Shown here: in pieces, positions 24,126 to 32,930 of the stretch
Layout: each line of letters starts with the position of its first letter
Numbering within the stretch: position 1 is the stretch's first letter
NCBI RefSeq assembly: GCF_042677205.1
Contig: NZ_JBHTIU010000109.1
Span: 1-64,000, forward strand
Reading direction: 5' to 3'
Length of the DNA: 64,000 nt
Origin: Paenibacillus_L residui
Lineage (GTDB): Bacteria > Bacillota > Bacilli > Paenibacillales > NBRC-103111
Program-made: the position numbers and the translations under genes
The notes under the pieces: model-generated
The model's input: the letters and a program-made list of their open reading frames with translations, nothing else
Databases searched by the model: none
Told to the model about the DNA's origin: nothing

Positions 24126-27100
24126 ATGTTGGCGGGTCATCTTGTTCAATATGGTCGACGCACACGCAGGTCGTATGCACGTATTAATGAAGTGCTGGAG
24201 ATTCCTAACCTGATCGAAATTCAACAGAAATCATACGATTGGTTTCTGGAGGAAGGCCTTCGGGAGATGTTTCAAGACATATCGCCAATTCAAGATTTCA
24301 CGGGAAACTTGGTTTTGGAGTTTATCGACTATAGTTTGGGCGAGCCCAAATATACGGTCGACGACGCCAAAGAGCGGGATGTCACTTATGCAGCTCCTCT
24401 CCGGGTGAAGGTCCGTCTTATTAACAAAGAGACGGGTGAGGTTAAGGAACAGGAAGTGTTCATGGGGGATTTCCCTCTGATGACGGAAACAGGCACTTTT
24501 ATTATTAACGGGGCGGAACGGGTAATCGTCAGTCAGCTAGTACGCTCCCCTAGTGTCTATTTTAGTACGAAAGTTGATAAAAACGGCAAAACCACCTATA
24601 CGGCTACGGTTATTCCCAACCGGGGGGCCTGGTTGGAGCTGGAAACAGACGCCAAGGATATCATCTATGTGCGGATTGACCGGACTCGGAAAATTCCGGT
24701 AACCGTTCTGCTGAGAGCTCTTGGTTTCGGCACGGATGCCGAAATACTCGACCTCCTCGGCGAAGATGAGTACATCCGTAATACGCTGGACAAGGATAAT
24801 ACGGATTCCACGGAAAAAGCTTTGATCGAAATCTATGAGAGATTGCGTCCCGGCGAGCCGCCGACGTTGGATAACGCCAAGAGCTTGCTCGTAGCCAGAT
24901 TCTTTGATCCGAAAAGATACGATTTGGCTAATGTCGGACGTTACAAGATCAATAAGAAGCTTCATATCAAGAACCGTCTGTTCAACCAGCGCCTTGCTGA
25001 AACGCTGTTCGACCCCGAAACGGGTGAGATTATTGCAGAGACGGGCCAAATGCTTGACCGCAGACTCCTGGACAAAATTCTTCCTTATTTGGAAGAAGGC
25101 GTCAATTTGAAGGAGTTTCCGGTAAATGGCGGGGTAACCGAGTCGGATGATATTCCGCTGCAATGCATTGACGTATTCTCCCCTTATGAAGATGGCAAGG
25201 TCATCAAGGTCATCTCCAACGGGAATATTGATAAATCAGTAAAGCATATTACGCCTGCCGATATTATTTCCTCCATTAACTACTTTATTAATTTGCTTCA
25301 TGGTATCGGCAGTACGGATGATATTGACCATCTGGGCAACCGCCGTCTCCGGTCTGTCGGAGAATTGCTGCAGAACCAGTTCCGGATCGGTCTGTCCCGG
25401 ATGGAACGTGTTGTGCGGGAGCGGATGTCCATTCAGGATGCCAATGTCATTACGCCGCAAGCGCTGATTAACATTCGTCCGGTGATCGCTTCGATCAAGG
25501 AGTTCTTCGGCAGCTCTCAGCTGTCCCAGTTTATGGACCAGACGAACCCGCTGGCTGAGCTGACGCACAAGCGCCGTCTCTCTGCTTTGGGACCTGGCGG
25601 ATTGACAAGAGAACGCGCCGGGCTGGAGGTTCGGGACGTTCACCACTCTCACTATGGACGGATGTGTCCGATTGAGACGCCGGAAGGACCGAACATCGGT
25701 CTGATCAACTCTTTGTCAACCTTTGCGAGAATCAACGAATACGGCTTTATTGAGGCTCCGTATCGTTGGGTGGATCCGCAAACGGGAGTCGTCACGGACA
25801 AGATTGCCTATCTGACCGCCGATGAGGAAGATAATTACGTTATTGCCCAGGCGAATGCGGAGCTGTCTCCGGAAGGTACGTTCGTGAACGAGAACGTAAT
25901 TATCCGCTATAAGGATGATATTCTGACTCTTCCGCGCGATCGGGTTGACTATATGGACGTTTCGCCTAAGCAGGTTGTATCTGTAGCGACGGCGTTGATT
26001 CCGTTCCTGGAGAACGACGACTCGAACCGTGCGCTGATGGGTTCGAACATGCAGCGGCAAGCGGTGCCTTTGCTCGTTCCGCAAGCTCCGTTAGTCGGAA
26101 CCGGTATGGAGCATAAAGCGGCTAAAGATTCGGGAGTCTGTGTCGTTGCCAAGCACGATGGTGTAATCGAGAAAGCTTCCGCGAATGAAATCTGGCTTCG
26201 CCGCCAGGAGACCATAGATGGCAAGAAGGTAAGCGGAGATCTTATCAAGTATAAGCTGCACAAATTTTTCCGCTCTAACCAAGGGACTTGCATCAACCAG
26301 CGGCCGCTCGTCAAGCGCGGGGATATCGTCAAAGTCGGAGATATTCTGGCGGACGGTCCTTCCACCGAGCAGGGCGAATTGGCTCTCGGCCGTAACGTTG
26401 TCGTAGCGTTCATGACATGGGAAGGCTATAACTACGAGGATGCCATTCTGCTGAGCGAGAAACTGGTTAAGGAAGACGTGTATACGTCTATTCATATTGA
26501 GGAATACGAGTCCGAGGCGCGGGATACCAAGCTCGGACCGGAAGAAATCACCCGGGATATTCCTAACGTCGGGGAAGAGGCGTTGAAGAATCTGGATGAA
26601 CGGGGAATTATTCGGGTCGGTGCGGAAATTGGCGCCGGGGACATTCTGGTCGGGAAAGTCACTCCTAAAGGGGTAACGGAACTGACTGCAGAGGAGCGCC
26701 TGCTGCACGCGATCTTCGGTGAGAAGGCACGTGAAGTCAGAGACACCTCCTTAAGAGTGCCGCACGGAACAGACGGAATCGTCGTTGACGTTAAAGTGTT
26801 TACCCGGGAGAATGGCGATGAGCTGCCTCCTGGAGTCAACCAGCTTGTACGGGTATATATCGCTCAGAAACGGAAGATTTCCGAGGGCGACAAGATGGCC
26901 GGACGTCACGGGAACAAAGGGGTTGTGGCCCGGATTCTGCCTGAGGAGGATATGCCTTTCCTGCCGGACGGAACGCCTGTAGAAGTTGTTCTGAACCCTC
27001 TTGGGGTTCCTTCCCGGATGAATATCGGTCAGGTTCTGGAGGTTCACCTCGGGATGGCAGCCAAGCTGCTCGGCATTCATACCGCGAGCCCTGTTTTTGA

Positions 27101-27665
27101 TGGAGCCACCGAGTATGACGTATTCGATACGATGGAAGAAGCCGGAATGCAGCGGAACGGTAAGACCATTCTCTACGACGGACGGACAGGAGAGCCGTTC
27201 GAACGCGAGGTCACCGTTGGCGTCATGTACATGATCAAGCTGGCGCACATGGTCGATGATAAGATCCATGCCCGTTCCACAGGGCCATACTCCCTCGTTA
27301 CCCAGCAGCCGCTGGGTGGTAAGGCGCAGTTTGGCGGACAGCGGTTCGGTGAGATGGAGGTATGGGCGCTGGAGGCTTATGGCGCGGCCTATACCCTTCA
27401 GGAAATCCTTACGGTCAAGTCCGATGACGTGGTCGGCCGGGTGAAAACCTACGAATCCATTGTCAAAGGCGAGAATGTGCCGGAGCCAGGTGTTCCTGAA
27501 TCGTTTAAAGTATTGATCAAAGAGCTGCAAAGCTTGGGTATGGACGTCAAGATCCTGACTGAGAACGAAGAAGAAATCGAAATGAAGGAAATAGATGATG
27601 AGGATGACACGGGCAGTGACAAGCTCAACCTCAATCTGGAAGGAGCTGAACTGGGCGTAGAATAG
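24126..27665 (+). CDS. rpoB: RNA polymerase beta subunit
   Basis: RpoB forms, with RpoC, the catalytic core of RNA polymerase. The 1179-aa length is normal for the family. The rifampicin pocket (FGSSQLSQFMDQ, then LTHKRRLSALGPGGL, encoded around 25505-25600) has the wild-type D, H and S residues. GDKMAGRHGNKG (near residue 920) contacts the active site, and the C-terminal GGKAQFGGQRFGEMEVWALE clamp segment is present. GAGGGGTGAAG precedes the ATG. It lies after a long structured gap and 73 bases before rpoC. Confidence 0.98.
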   Translation: MLAGHLVQYGRRTRRSYARINEVLEIPNLIEIQQKSYDWFLEEGLREMFQDISPIQDFTGNLVLEFIDYSLGEPKYTVDDAKERDVTYAAPLRVKVRLINKETGEVKEQEVFMGDFPLMTETGTFIINGAERVIVSQLVRSPSVYFSTKVDKNGKTTYTATVIPNRGAWLELETDAKDIIYVRIDRTRKIPVTVLLRALGFGTDAEILDLLGEDEYIRNTLDKDNTDSTEKALIEIYERLRPGEPPTLDNAKSLLVARFFDPKRYDLANVGRYKINKKLHIKNRLFNQRLAETLFDPETGEIIAETGQMLDRRLLDKILPYLEEGVNLKEFPVNGGVTESDDIPLQCIDVFSPYEDGKVIKVISNGNIDKSVKHITPADIISSINYFINLLHGIGSTDDIDHLGNRRLRSVGELLQNQFRIGLSRMERVVRERMSIQDANVITPQALINIRPVIASIKEFFGSSQLSQFMDQTNPLAELTHKRRLSALGPGGLTRERAGLEVRDVHHSHYGRMCPIETPEGPNIGLINSLSTFARINEYGFIEAPYRWVDPQTGVVTDKIAYLTADEEDNYVIAQANAELSPEGTFVNENVIIRYKDDILTLPRDRVDYMDVSPKQVVSVATALIPFLENDDSNRALMGSNMQRQAVPLLVPQAPLVGTGMEHKAAKDSGVCVVAKHDGVIEKASANEIWLRRQETIDGKKVSGDLIKYKLHKFFRSNQGTCINQRPLVKRGDIVKVGDILADGPSTEQGELALGRNVVVAFMTWEGYNYEDAILLSEKLVKEDVYTSIHIEEYESEARDTKLGPEEITRDIPNVGEEALKNLDERGIIRVGAEIGAGDILVGKVTPKGVTELTAEERLLHAIFGEKAREVRDTSLRVPHGTDGIVVDVKVFTRENGDELPPGVNQLVRVYIAQKRKISEGDKMAGRHGNKGVVARILPEEDMPFLPDGTPVEVVLNPLGVPSRMNIGQVLEVHLGMAAKLLGIHTASPVFDGATEYDVFDTMEEAGMQRNGKTILYDGRTGEPFEREVTVGVMYMIKLAHMVDDKIHARSTGPYSLVTQQPLGGKAQFGGQRFGEMEVWALEAYGAAYTLQEILTVKSDDVVGRVKTYESIVKGENVPEPGVPESFKVLIKELQSLGMDVKILTENEEEIEMKEIDDEDDTGSDKLNLNLEGAELGVE

Positions 27666-27738
27666 CCCGGTTTCAGCTTTGGACGACACACGGTCGCTAG
27701 TTTGAAGAGTAATGCACATTTCTAAGGAGGGTTGCTCC

Positions 27739-30700
27739 TTGATCGACGTTAACAACTTTGAGTATATGAAGATCGGATTGGCATCGCCTGAGAAGATTCG
27801 TTCCTGGTCGCGAGGGGAAGTCAAAAAGCCGGAGACGATCAACTACAGAACGTTAAAGCCCGAGAAAGAAGGGTTGTTCTGCGAAAAGATCTTCGGACCG
27901 ACCAAGGATTGGGAGTGTCATTGCGGTAAATACAAGCGGGTCCGCTATAAAGGAGTCGTCTGTGACCGATGCGGTGTAGAGGTCACCCGTCAGAAGGTTC
28001 GCCGTGAGCGGATGGGCCATATTGAGCTGGCTGCTCCTGTCTCCCACATCTGGTATTTCAAGGGCATTCCGAGCCGGATGGGCCTGGCTTTGGACATGTC
28101 GCCGCGTTCCTTGGAGGAAGTGATTTATTTCGCCTCCTATGTCGTGACCGATCCGGGAGATACGCCGCTGGAGAAGAAGCAGCTGCTATCGGAGAAGGAA
28201 TACCGCAGCTACCGCGAGAAATACGGATATGCTTTCCAGGCGGGAATGGGTGCTGAAGCGATCAAGAAGCTGCTTCAGGACATCGATATAGAGAAGGAAT
28301 TAGATTCTCTTAAAGAAGAACTCAAGACCGCTCAGGGTCAGCGCAGGAATCGTGCGATTAAACGTCTTGAAGTCATTGAGGCGTTCCGCAACTCCAAGAA
28401 CCTGCCTGAGTGGATGGTCCTCGACGTGCTCCCGGTTATACCGCCGGAGCTTCGTCCGATGGTTCAGCTCGATGGTGGCCGCTTTGCGACTTCCGACCTG
28501 AACGATCTGTATCGGCGTGTTATTAACCGGAACAACCGGCTTAAGCGCCTGTTGGATCTGGGTGCACCAGATATCATTGTTCAGAACGAGAAGCGGATGC
28601 TGCAGGAAGCGGTCGATGCCCTGATCGATAACGGCCGCCGCGGGCGTCCCGTAACCGGGCCCGGAAACCGTCCTCTGAAATCCTTAAGCCATATGCTTAA
28701 AGGAAAGCAAGGCCGTTTCCGTCAGAACCTGCTTGGTAAACGGGTAGACTATTCGGGCCGTTCGGTTATCGTTGTAGGCCCGAGCCTGAAAATGTATCAA
28801 TGCGGATTACCTAAAGAAATGGCGTTGGAGCTGTTCAAGCCGTTCGTCATGAAGGAATTGGTGAACAAAGGGCTGGCCCATAACATTAAAAGTGCCAAGC
28901 GGAAGGTAGAGCGAAGCAGCGCGGAAGTGTGGGACGTTCTGGAGGAAGTAATCAAAGAACACCCAGTTCTTCTGAACCGTGCGCCTACGCTGCACAGACT
29001 TGGAATTCAGGCGTTCGAGCCTATTCTCGTAGAAGGACGTGCCATTAAGCTTCACCCGCTCGTATGTACGGCTTACAACGCTGACTTTGACGGTGACCAG
29101 ATGGCGGTTCACGTTCCGTTGTCTGCAGAAGCTCAAGCGGAAGCCCGCCTTCTGATGCTGGCATCCGGCAATATTCTTAACCCGAAAGACGGAAAGCCTG
29201 TCGTTACTCCGTCTCAGGATATGGTATTGGGAAGCTTCTACTTGACGATGTCTAACAAGGAAGCCAACGGGGCGGGTATGATACTGGCATCCGTTCATGA
29301 GGCCGTCTCGCTGTATCAGCGCGGAATTGCGTCTCTGCATGCGGTTGTCGGGATTCCGGCCAAGGCCCTTAATAAGACATCATTCACGGAAAAGCAGCAA
29401 AATGCTATGCTGATTACTACCATCGGGAAAATTATATTCAATGAAATCTTCCCGAGTGATTTCCCATATATCAACGAAGCCTCCAAGGCTAACTTGCTGA
29501 ATGGAATATCCGACGAGCACTTCGTGTTCGACAAAGGCGTGGACATCCGCGAGCGCATCATGCAGGCCGAGGAGAAGCCGGCTATAGGCAAGGAATACCT
29601 CGGAGCCATCATTGCGGAATGCTTCCGCCGCTACCATACGACGGAGACTTCCGTAATCCTTGATAAAATCAAGAGCCTGGGCTTTACTTACTCGACTCGC
29701 GCCGGTATTACCATTGCCGTGGCGGACGTAACCGTGCCTCAAGAGAAAGACCAGATCATCAAGGCATCGGAAGAGAAGGTACTGACCGTCACGAACCAAT
29801 ACCGCAGAGGTCTGATCACCGATGAAGAACGGTACGACCGCGTCATCGGCATCTGGAGTAAAGCCAAGGATGACATTACGGACATCCTCATGAAATCGCT
29901 GGATAAATTCAACTCCATCAACATGATGGTTGAATCCAAAGCACGGGGTAACAAATCCCAGATTACCCAGCTCGGCGGAATGCGCGGCTTGATGGCTAAC
30001 CCGTCCGGACGGATCATCGAGTTGCCGATCAAGTCCAACTTCCGGGAAGGACTTACCGTTCTGGAGTACTTTATCTCCACGCACGGTGCCCGGAAAGGAT
30101 TGTCGGATACGGCGCTTCGTACCGCAGACTCGGGTTATCTGACACGCCGTCTGGTTGACGTGGCTCAGGATGTTATCGTCCGTGAAGAGGATTGCGGCAC
30201 GGACAAAGGTCTTGTCGTCACCAAAATTCAGGACGGTAAAGAGGTCATCGAGGATCTGTACGACCGGATTGAGGGAAGGTATTCCTTCGAGACGGTAAGA
30301 CATCCGGAAACCGGTGAGATCATTGTCGGACGGAACGAGATGATCACGGCGTCCATTGCCGATCAGATCGTACGTGCCGGGGTGGAGAAGGTGCAAATCC
30401 GTTCGGTGCTGAGCTGCCGTGCCAAGCACGGAGTATGTAAGAAATGCTACGGACGCAACCTGGCAACAGGTCAGTTCGTTGAAATAGGTGAAGCAGTCGG
30501 AATTATCGCCGCACAATCGATCGGGGAGCCTGGAACGCAGCTGACGATGCGTACGTTCCACACCGGGGGAGTAGCCGGAGACGATATTACTCAAGGTTTG
30601 CCGCGGATTCAGGAGCTGTTCGAGGCCCGGAATCCGAAAGGTCAGGCGATCATCACCGAAGTCGACGGCGTGATCAAGGATATCCGCGAAGCCAAAGATC

Positions 30701-31395
30701 GCCGGGAGATTGAAGTCCAGGGCGAGGCGGAGACCAAGGTGTACTCCGTAACCTTCGGTTCCCGAATCCGGGTAACGAAGGGACAGACGGTGGAAGCCGG
30801 AGACGAGCTGACGGATGGCTCGATCGATCCGAAGGATATGCTGCGGATTAAAGGAATACGCGGCGTTCAGAATTATATTCTGCAAGAAGTTCACCGCGTA
30901 TACCGGAACCAAGGCGTTGAAATCAACGACAAGCATATCGAGGTTATGATCCGCCAGATGCTGCGTAAGATCCGTATCGTCGATTCCGGAGATACACCGC
31001 TCTTGCCGGGTTCGTATGTGGATATCCATGAATACGAAGCGGCCAACCGTGAAGCGCTGCTTAACGGGCTTGAGCCTGCAGTGGCCAGACCTGTACTGCT
31101 TGGAATCACCAAGGCTTCGCTGGAGACCGACTCCTTCTTGTCGGCCGCATCCTTCCAGGAGACGACCCGTGTCCTTACGGATGCCGCCATCAAGGGCAAG
31201 GTGGACCAATTGCTCGGTCTTAAGGAGAACGTCATTATCGGTAAGCTGATTCCTGCCGGAACAGGAATGGCGCGGTACCGGAATGTACGCATCATGGATC
31301 CGAATGCGCCGGTAACGGAGCCCGAAGGCGATGAGGCTGTAGAGAACGGCTTGGATCCCGAAGCGGGCAGCGAGGTTGCATTGAGCCAGAATTAA
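27739..31395 (+). CDS. rpoC: RNA polymerase beta' subunit
   Basis: RpoC holds the catalytic magnesium. The 1218-aa product has the N-terminal zinc finger (CHCGKYKRVRYKG then CDRCG), the catalytic NADFDGDQMAVH (encoded near 29080-29110), the bridge helix and trigger loop (TRTFHTGG region), and a second zinc site (CRAKHGVCKKCYGRNLA). I chose TTG 27739 (reads MIDVNNFEYMKIG), 8 bases after AAGGAGG, matching the protein start in relatives; the ATG at 27712 lies upstream of that site. A strong terminator follows. Confidence 0.98.
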   Translation: MIDVNNFEYMKIGLASPEKIRSWSRGEVKKPETINYRTLKPEKEGLFCEKIFGPTKDWECHCGKYKRVRYKGVVCDRCGVEVTRQKVRRERMGHIELAAPVSHIWYFKGIPSRMGLALDMSPRSLEEVIYFASYVVTDPGDTPLEKKQLLSEKEYRSYREKYGYAFQAGMGAEAIKKLLQDIDIEKELDSLKEELKTAQGQRRNRAIKRLEVIEAFRNSKNLPEWMVLDVLPVIPPELRPMVQLDGGRFATSDLNDLYRRVINRNNRLKRLLDLGAPDIIVQNEKRMLQEAVDALIDNGRRGRPVTGPGNRPLKSLSHMLKGKQGRFRQNLLGKRVDYSGRSVIVVGPSLKMYQCGLPKEMALELFKPFVMKELVNKGLAHNIKSAKRKVERSSAEVWDVLEEVIKEHPVLLNRAPTLHRLGIQAFEPILVEGRAIKLHPLVCTAYNADFDGDQMAVHVPLSAEAQAEARLLMLASGNILNPKDGKPVVTPSQDMVLGSFYLTMSNKEANGAGMILASVHEAVSLYQRGIASLHAVVGIPAKALNKTSFTEKQQNAMLITTIGKIIFNEIFPSDFPYINEASKANLLNGISDEHFVFDKGVDIRERIMQAEEKPAIGKEYLGAIIAECFRRYHTTETSVILDKIKSLGFTYSTRAGITIAVADVTVPQEKDQIIKASEEKVLTVTNQYRRGLITDEERYDRVIGIWSKAKDDITDILMKSLDKFNSINMMVESKARGNKSQITQLGGMRGLMANPSGRIIELPIKSNFREGLTVLEYFISTHGARKGLSDTALRTADSGYLTRRLVDVAQDVIVREEDCGTDKGLVVTKIQDGKEVIEDLYDRIEGRYSFETVRHPETGEIIVGRNEMITASIADQIVRAGVEKVQIRSVLSCRAKHGVCKKCYGRNLATGQFVEIGEAVGIIAAQSIGEPGTQLTMRTFHTGGVAGDDITQGLPRIQELFEARNPKGQAIITEVDGVIKDIREAKDRREIEVQGEAETKVYSVTFGSRIRVTKGQTVEAGDELTDGSIDPKDMLRIKGIRGVQNYILQEVHRVYRNQGVEINDKHIEVMIRQMLRKIRIVDSGDTPLLPGSYVDIHEYEAANREALLNGLEPAVARPVLLGITKASLETDSFLSAASFQETTRVLTDAAIKGKVDQLLGLKENVIIGKLIPAGTGMARYRNVRIMDPNAPVTEPEGDEAVENGLDPEAGSEVALSQN

Positions 31396-31407
31396 TACTT
31401 CCAGATA

Positions 31408-31460
31408 GTCAAGAAAGTTCATGAAATTACATGCATGAACTTTCTTGACACAGTTTTTTT
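31408..31460 (+). terminator. Terminator after rpoC
   Basis: A perfect 16-bp stem GTCAAGAAAGTTCATG (31408-31423) with CATGAACTTTCTTGAC (31434-31449), then seven T at 31454-31460. The 3' arm doubles as the -35 region of the next promoter. Confidence 0.88.
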
Positions 31461-31473
31461 GAAGTGATATTAT
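31445..31473 (+). promoter_or_regulatory. Strong promoter of rplGB-rpsL-rpsG-fusA-tuf
   Basis: Consensus TTGACA (31445-31450), 17 bases, TATTAT (31468-31473), with an extended -10 TG at 31465-31466. It overlaps the rpoC terminator arm and T run. It should drive the str operon independently of rpoBC. Confidence 0.88.
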
Positions 31474-31526
31474 ATCGGAGTGTGCCTATTTGATCTCACC
31501 TGTACTTTGGAGGATACGAGTTAATC

Positions 31527-31781
31527 ATGTCTTATGATAAAGTTAAGCAGGCAAATCATTTAATCGTTGGCACCAAGCAAGCGACAAGGATGGTGGAGCT
31601 TGGTAAAGCCGAAGAGGTCATTATTGCCAAGGACGCCGATCCGCGCATAACAACGAAAATGGTAAACCTCTGCAAAAAAATGGGGGTTAAAGTAACCTAT
31701 GTCGATTCTATGAAAATGCTTGGAAAAGCATGCGGGATCGAAGTGGGTGCTGCCATGGCTGCAGTGGTGAATGAAGGATAG
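31527..31781 (+). CDS. rplGB: L7Ae-family kink-turn RNA-binding protein (RplGB/YbxF)
   Basis: The 84-aa product has the L7Ae/L30e fold (GTKQATRMVELGKAEEVIIA start) and in B. subtilis the homologue binds kink-turn RNAs such as riboswitch and rRNA motifs. Its exact cellular role is unsettled. GGAGGATACG precedes the ATG at a rather long distance (about 12 bases), suggesting modest translation relative to the ribosomal genes behind it. It is first in the operon with rpsL. Confidence 0.93.
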   Translation: MSYDKVKQANHLIVGTKQATRMVELGKAEEVIIAKDADPRITTKMVNLCKKMGVKVTYVDSMKMLGKACGIEVGAAMAAVVNEG

Positions 31782-31945
31782 ATATGTTTTTGTTAACGGA
31801 AGGCCTTATATGAAGCACACCGGAAACGGAGTGTTTCATGGTGTACTTCTGCGGGCAAAAACTTTCCTTTGCTTTTTTATGATTCACCTGGATCTGTGGG
31901 CTTGCTGCAAGGAAATAGAAAGTATAAAGGAAGGAGGTGCGATGA

Positions 31946-32365
31946 ATGCCAACAATTAACCAACTAGTTCGCAAAGGCCGCAAGGCGAAGGTTTACACTT
32001 CGAAATCTCCGGCCCTGCAAAAAGGGTTTAACGCGCTGAAGAGAGAGGAAACAGATTTGAACGCCCCTCAAAAGCGCGGAGTTTGTACTCGTGTGGGCAC
32101 GATGACACCGAAGAAACCGAACTCCGCCCTCAGGAAATATGCCCGTGTACGCTTGAGTAACCGTGTAGAGGTAACCGCCTATATTCCGGGAATCGGGCAC
32201 AACCTTCAAGAGCACAGCGTTGTTCTGGTGCGTGGAGGTAGGGTTAAAGACCTTCCGGGGGTACGTTACCACATCGTTCGCGGAGCATTGGATACCGCAG
32301 GTGTAGCCAACCGGATGCAGGCTCGTTCCAAATACGGAGCGAAGCGTCCTAAGGAGAAGAAATAA
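31946..32365 (+). CDS. rpsL: 30S ribosomal protein S12
   Basis: S12 sits at the decoding centre and controls accuracy. The 139-aa product has intact loops TPKKPNSALRK and VRGGRVKDLPGVRYH; the Lys residues where streptomycin resistance arises are wild type. GAAGGAGGTGCG precedes the ATG. The gap from rplGB (164 bases) has no gene or terminator that I can see. Confidence 0.97.
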   Translation: MPTINQLVRKGRKAKVYTSKSPALQKGFNALKREETDLNAPQKRGVCTRVGTMTPKKPNSALRKYARVRLSNRVEVTAYIPGIGHNLQEHSVVLVRGGRVKDLPGVRYHIVRGALDTAGVANRMQARSKYGAKRPKEKK

Positions 32366-32417
32366 ACCGGACTCGATCCGATAAATGGATGAAGAATGTA
32401 ACGAAAGGGGGATAACT

Positions 32418-32888
32418 ATGCCACGTAAAGGACCAGTTCCACGCAGAGACGTATTGCCGGATCCGATTTACAACAGCAAGCTGGTAACCCGTCTGATCAA
32501 CCGTATCATGATCGACGGTAAGAGAGGTACGGCACAAAGAATTCTATATGATGCTTTCAACGCGGTTAAAGAACGTACCGGCAAAGAGCCAATGGAAGTT
32601 TTTGAACAAGCGCTGAAGAACATCATGCCTGTATTGGAAGTAAAAGCCCGTCGTGTCGGGGGGGCCAACTACCAAGTACCTATCGAAGTAAAGCCTGAGC
32701 GCCGCACTTCGCTTGGTTTGCGCTGGTTGGTGCATTACTCTCGTCTTCGCGGCGAGAAGACAATGCAGGAAAGACTGGCTGCGGAAATCATCGATGCCAG
32801 CAATAACTCCGGTGCTTCGGTTAAGAAGCGCGAAGATACTCATAAAATGGCTGAGGCTAACAAAGCTTTTGCTCATTACCGCTGGTAG
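32418..32888 (+). CDS. rpsG: 30S ribosomal protein S7
   Basis: S7 nucleates the 30S head and contacts the E-site tRNA; in E. coli it represses the str operon. The 156-aa product starts MPRKGPVPRRDVLPDP. ATG 32418 follows AAAGGGGG; an in-frame ATG at 32385 has no site and adds 11 residues not seen in relatives. Confidence 0.97.
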   Translation: MPRKGPVPRRDVLPDPIYNSKLVTRLINRIMIDGKRGTAQRILYDAFNAVKERTGKEPMEVFEQALKNIMPVLEVKARRVGGANYQVPIEVKPERRTSLGLRWLVHYSRLRGEKTMQERLAAEIIDASNNSGASVKKREDTHKMAEANKAFAHYRW

Positions 32889-32930
32889 AATTCCAAAAAT
32901 GGCAGCATATTAGAAAGGAGACGAATGACT

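Noticed and set aside
25505..25600. Possible rifampicin-resistance changes in rpoB
   Set aside because: The D, H and S positions of the rifampicin pocket are wild type; streptomycin positions in S12 and macrolide loops in L4 and L22 are also unchanged.
29380..31422. A 680-codon open frame on the minus strand opposite rpoC
   Set aside because: It mirrors the biased codon use of rpoC, has no ribosome site, and its product resembles nothing. Similar long antisense frames lie opposite rpoB, fusA and tuf.
31771..31959. A 62-codon frame between rplGB and rpsL
   Set aside because: It overlaps both neighbours, lacks a ribosome site and resembles no protein.
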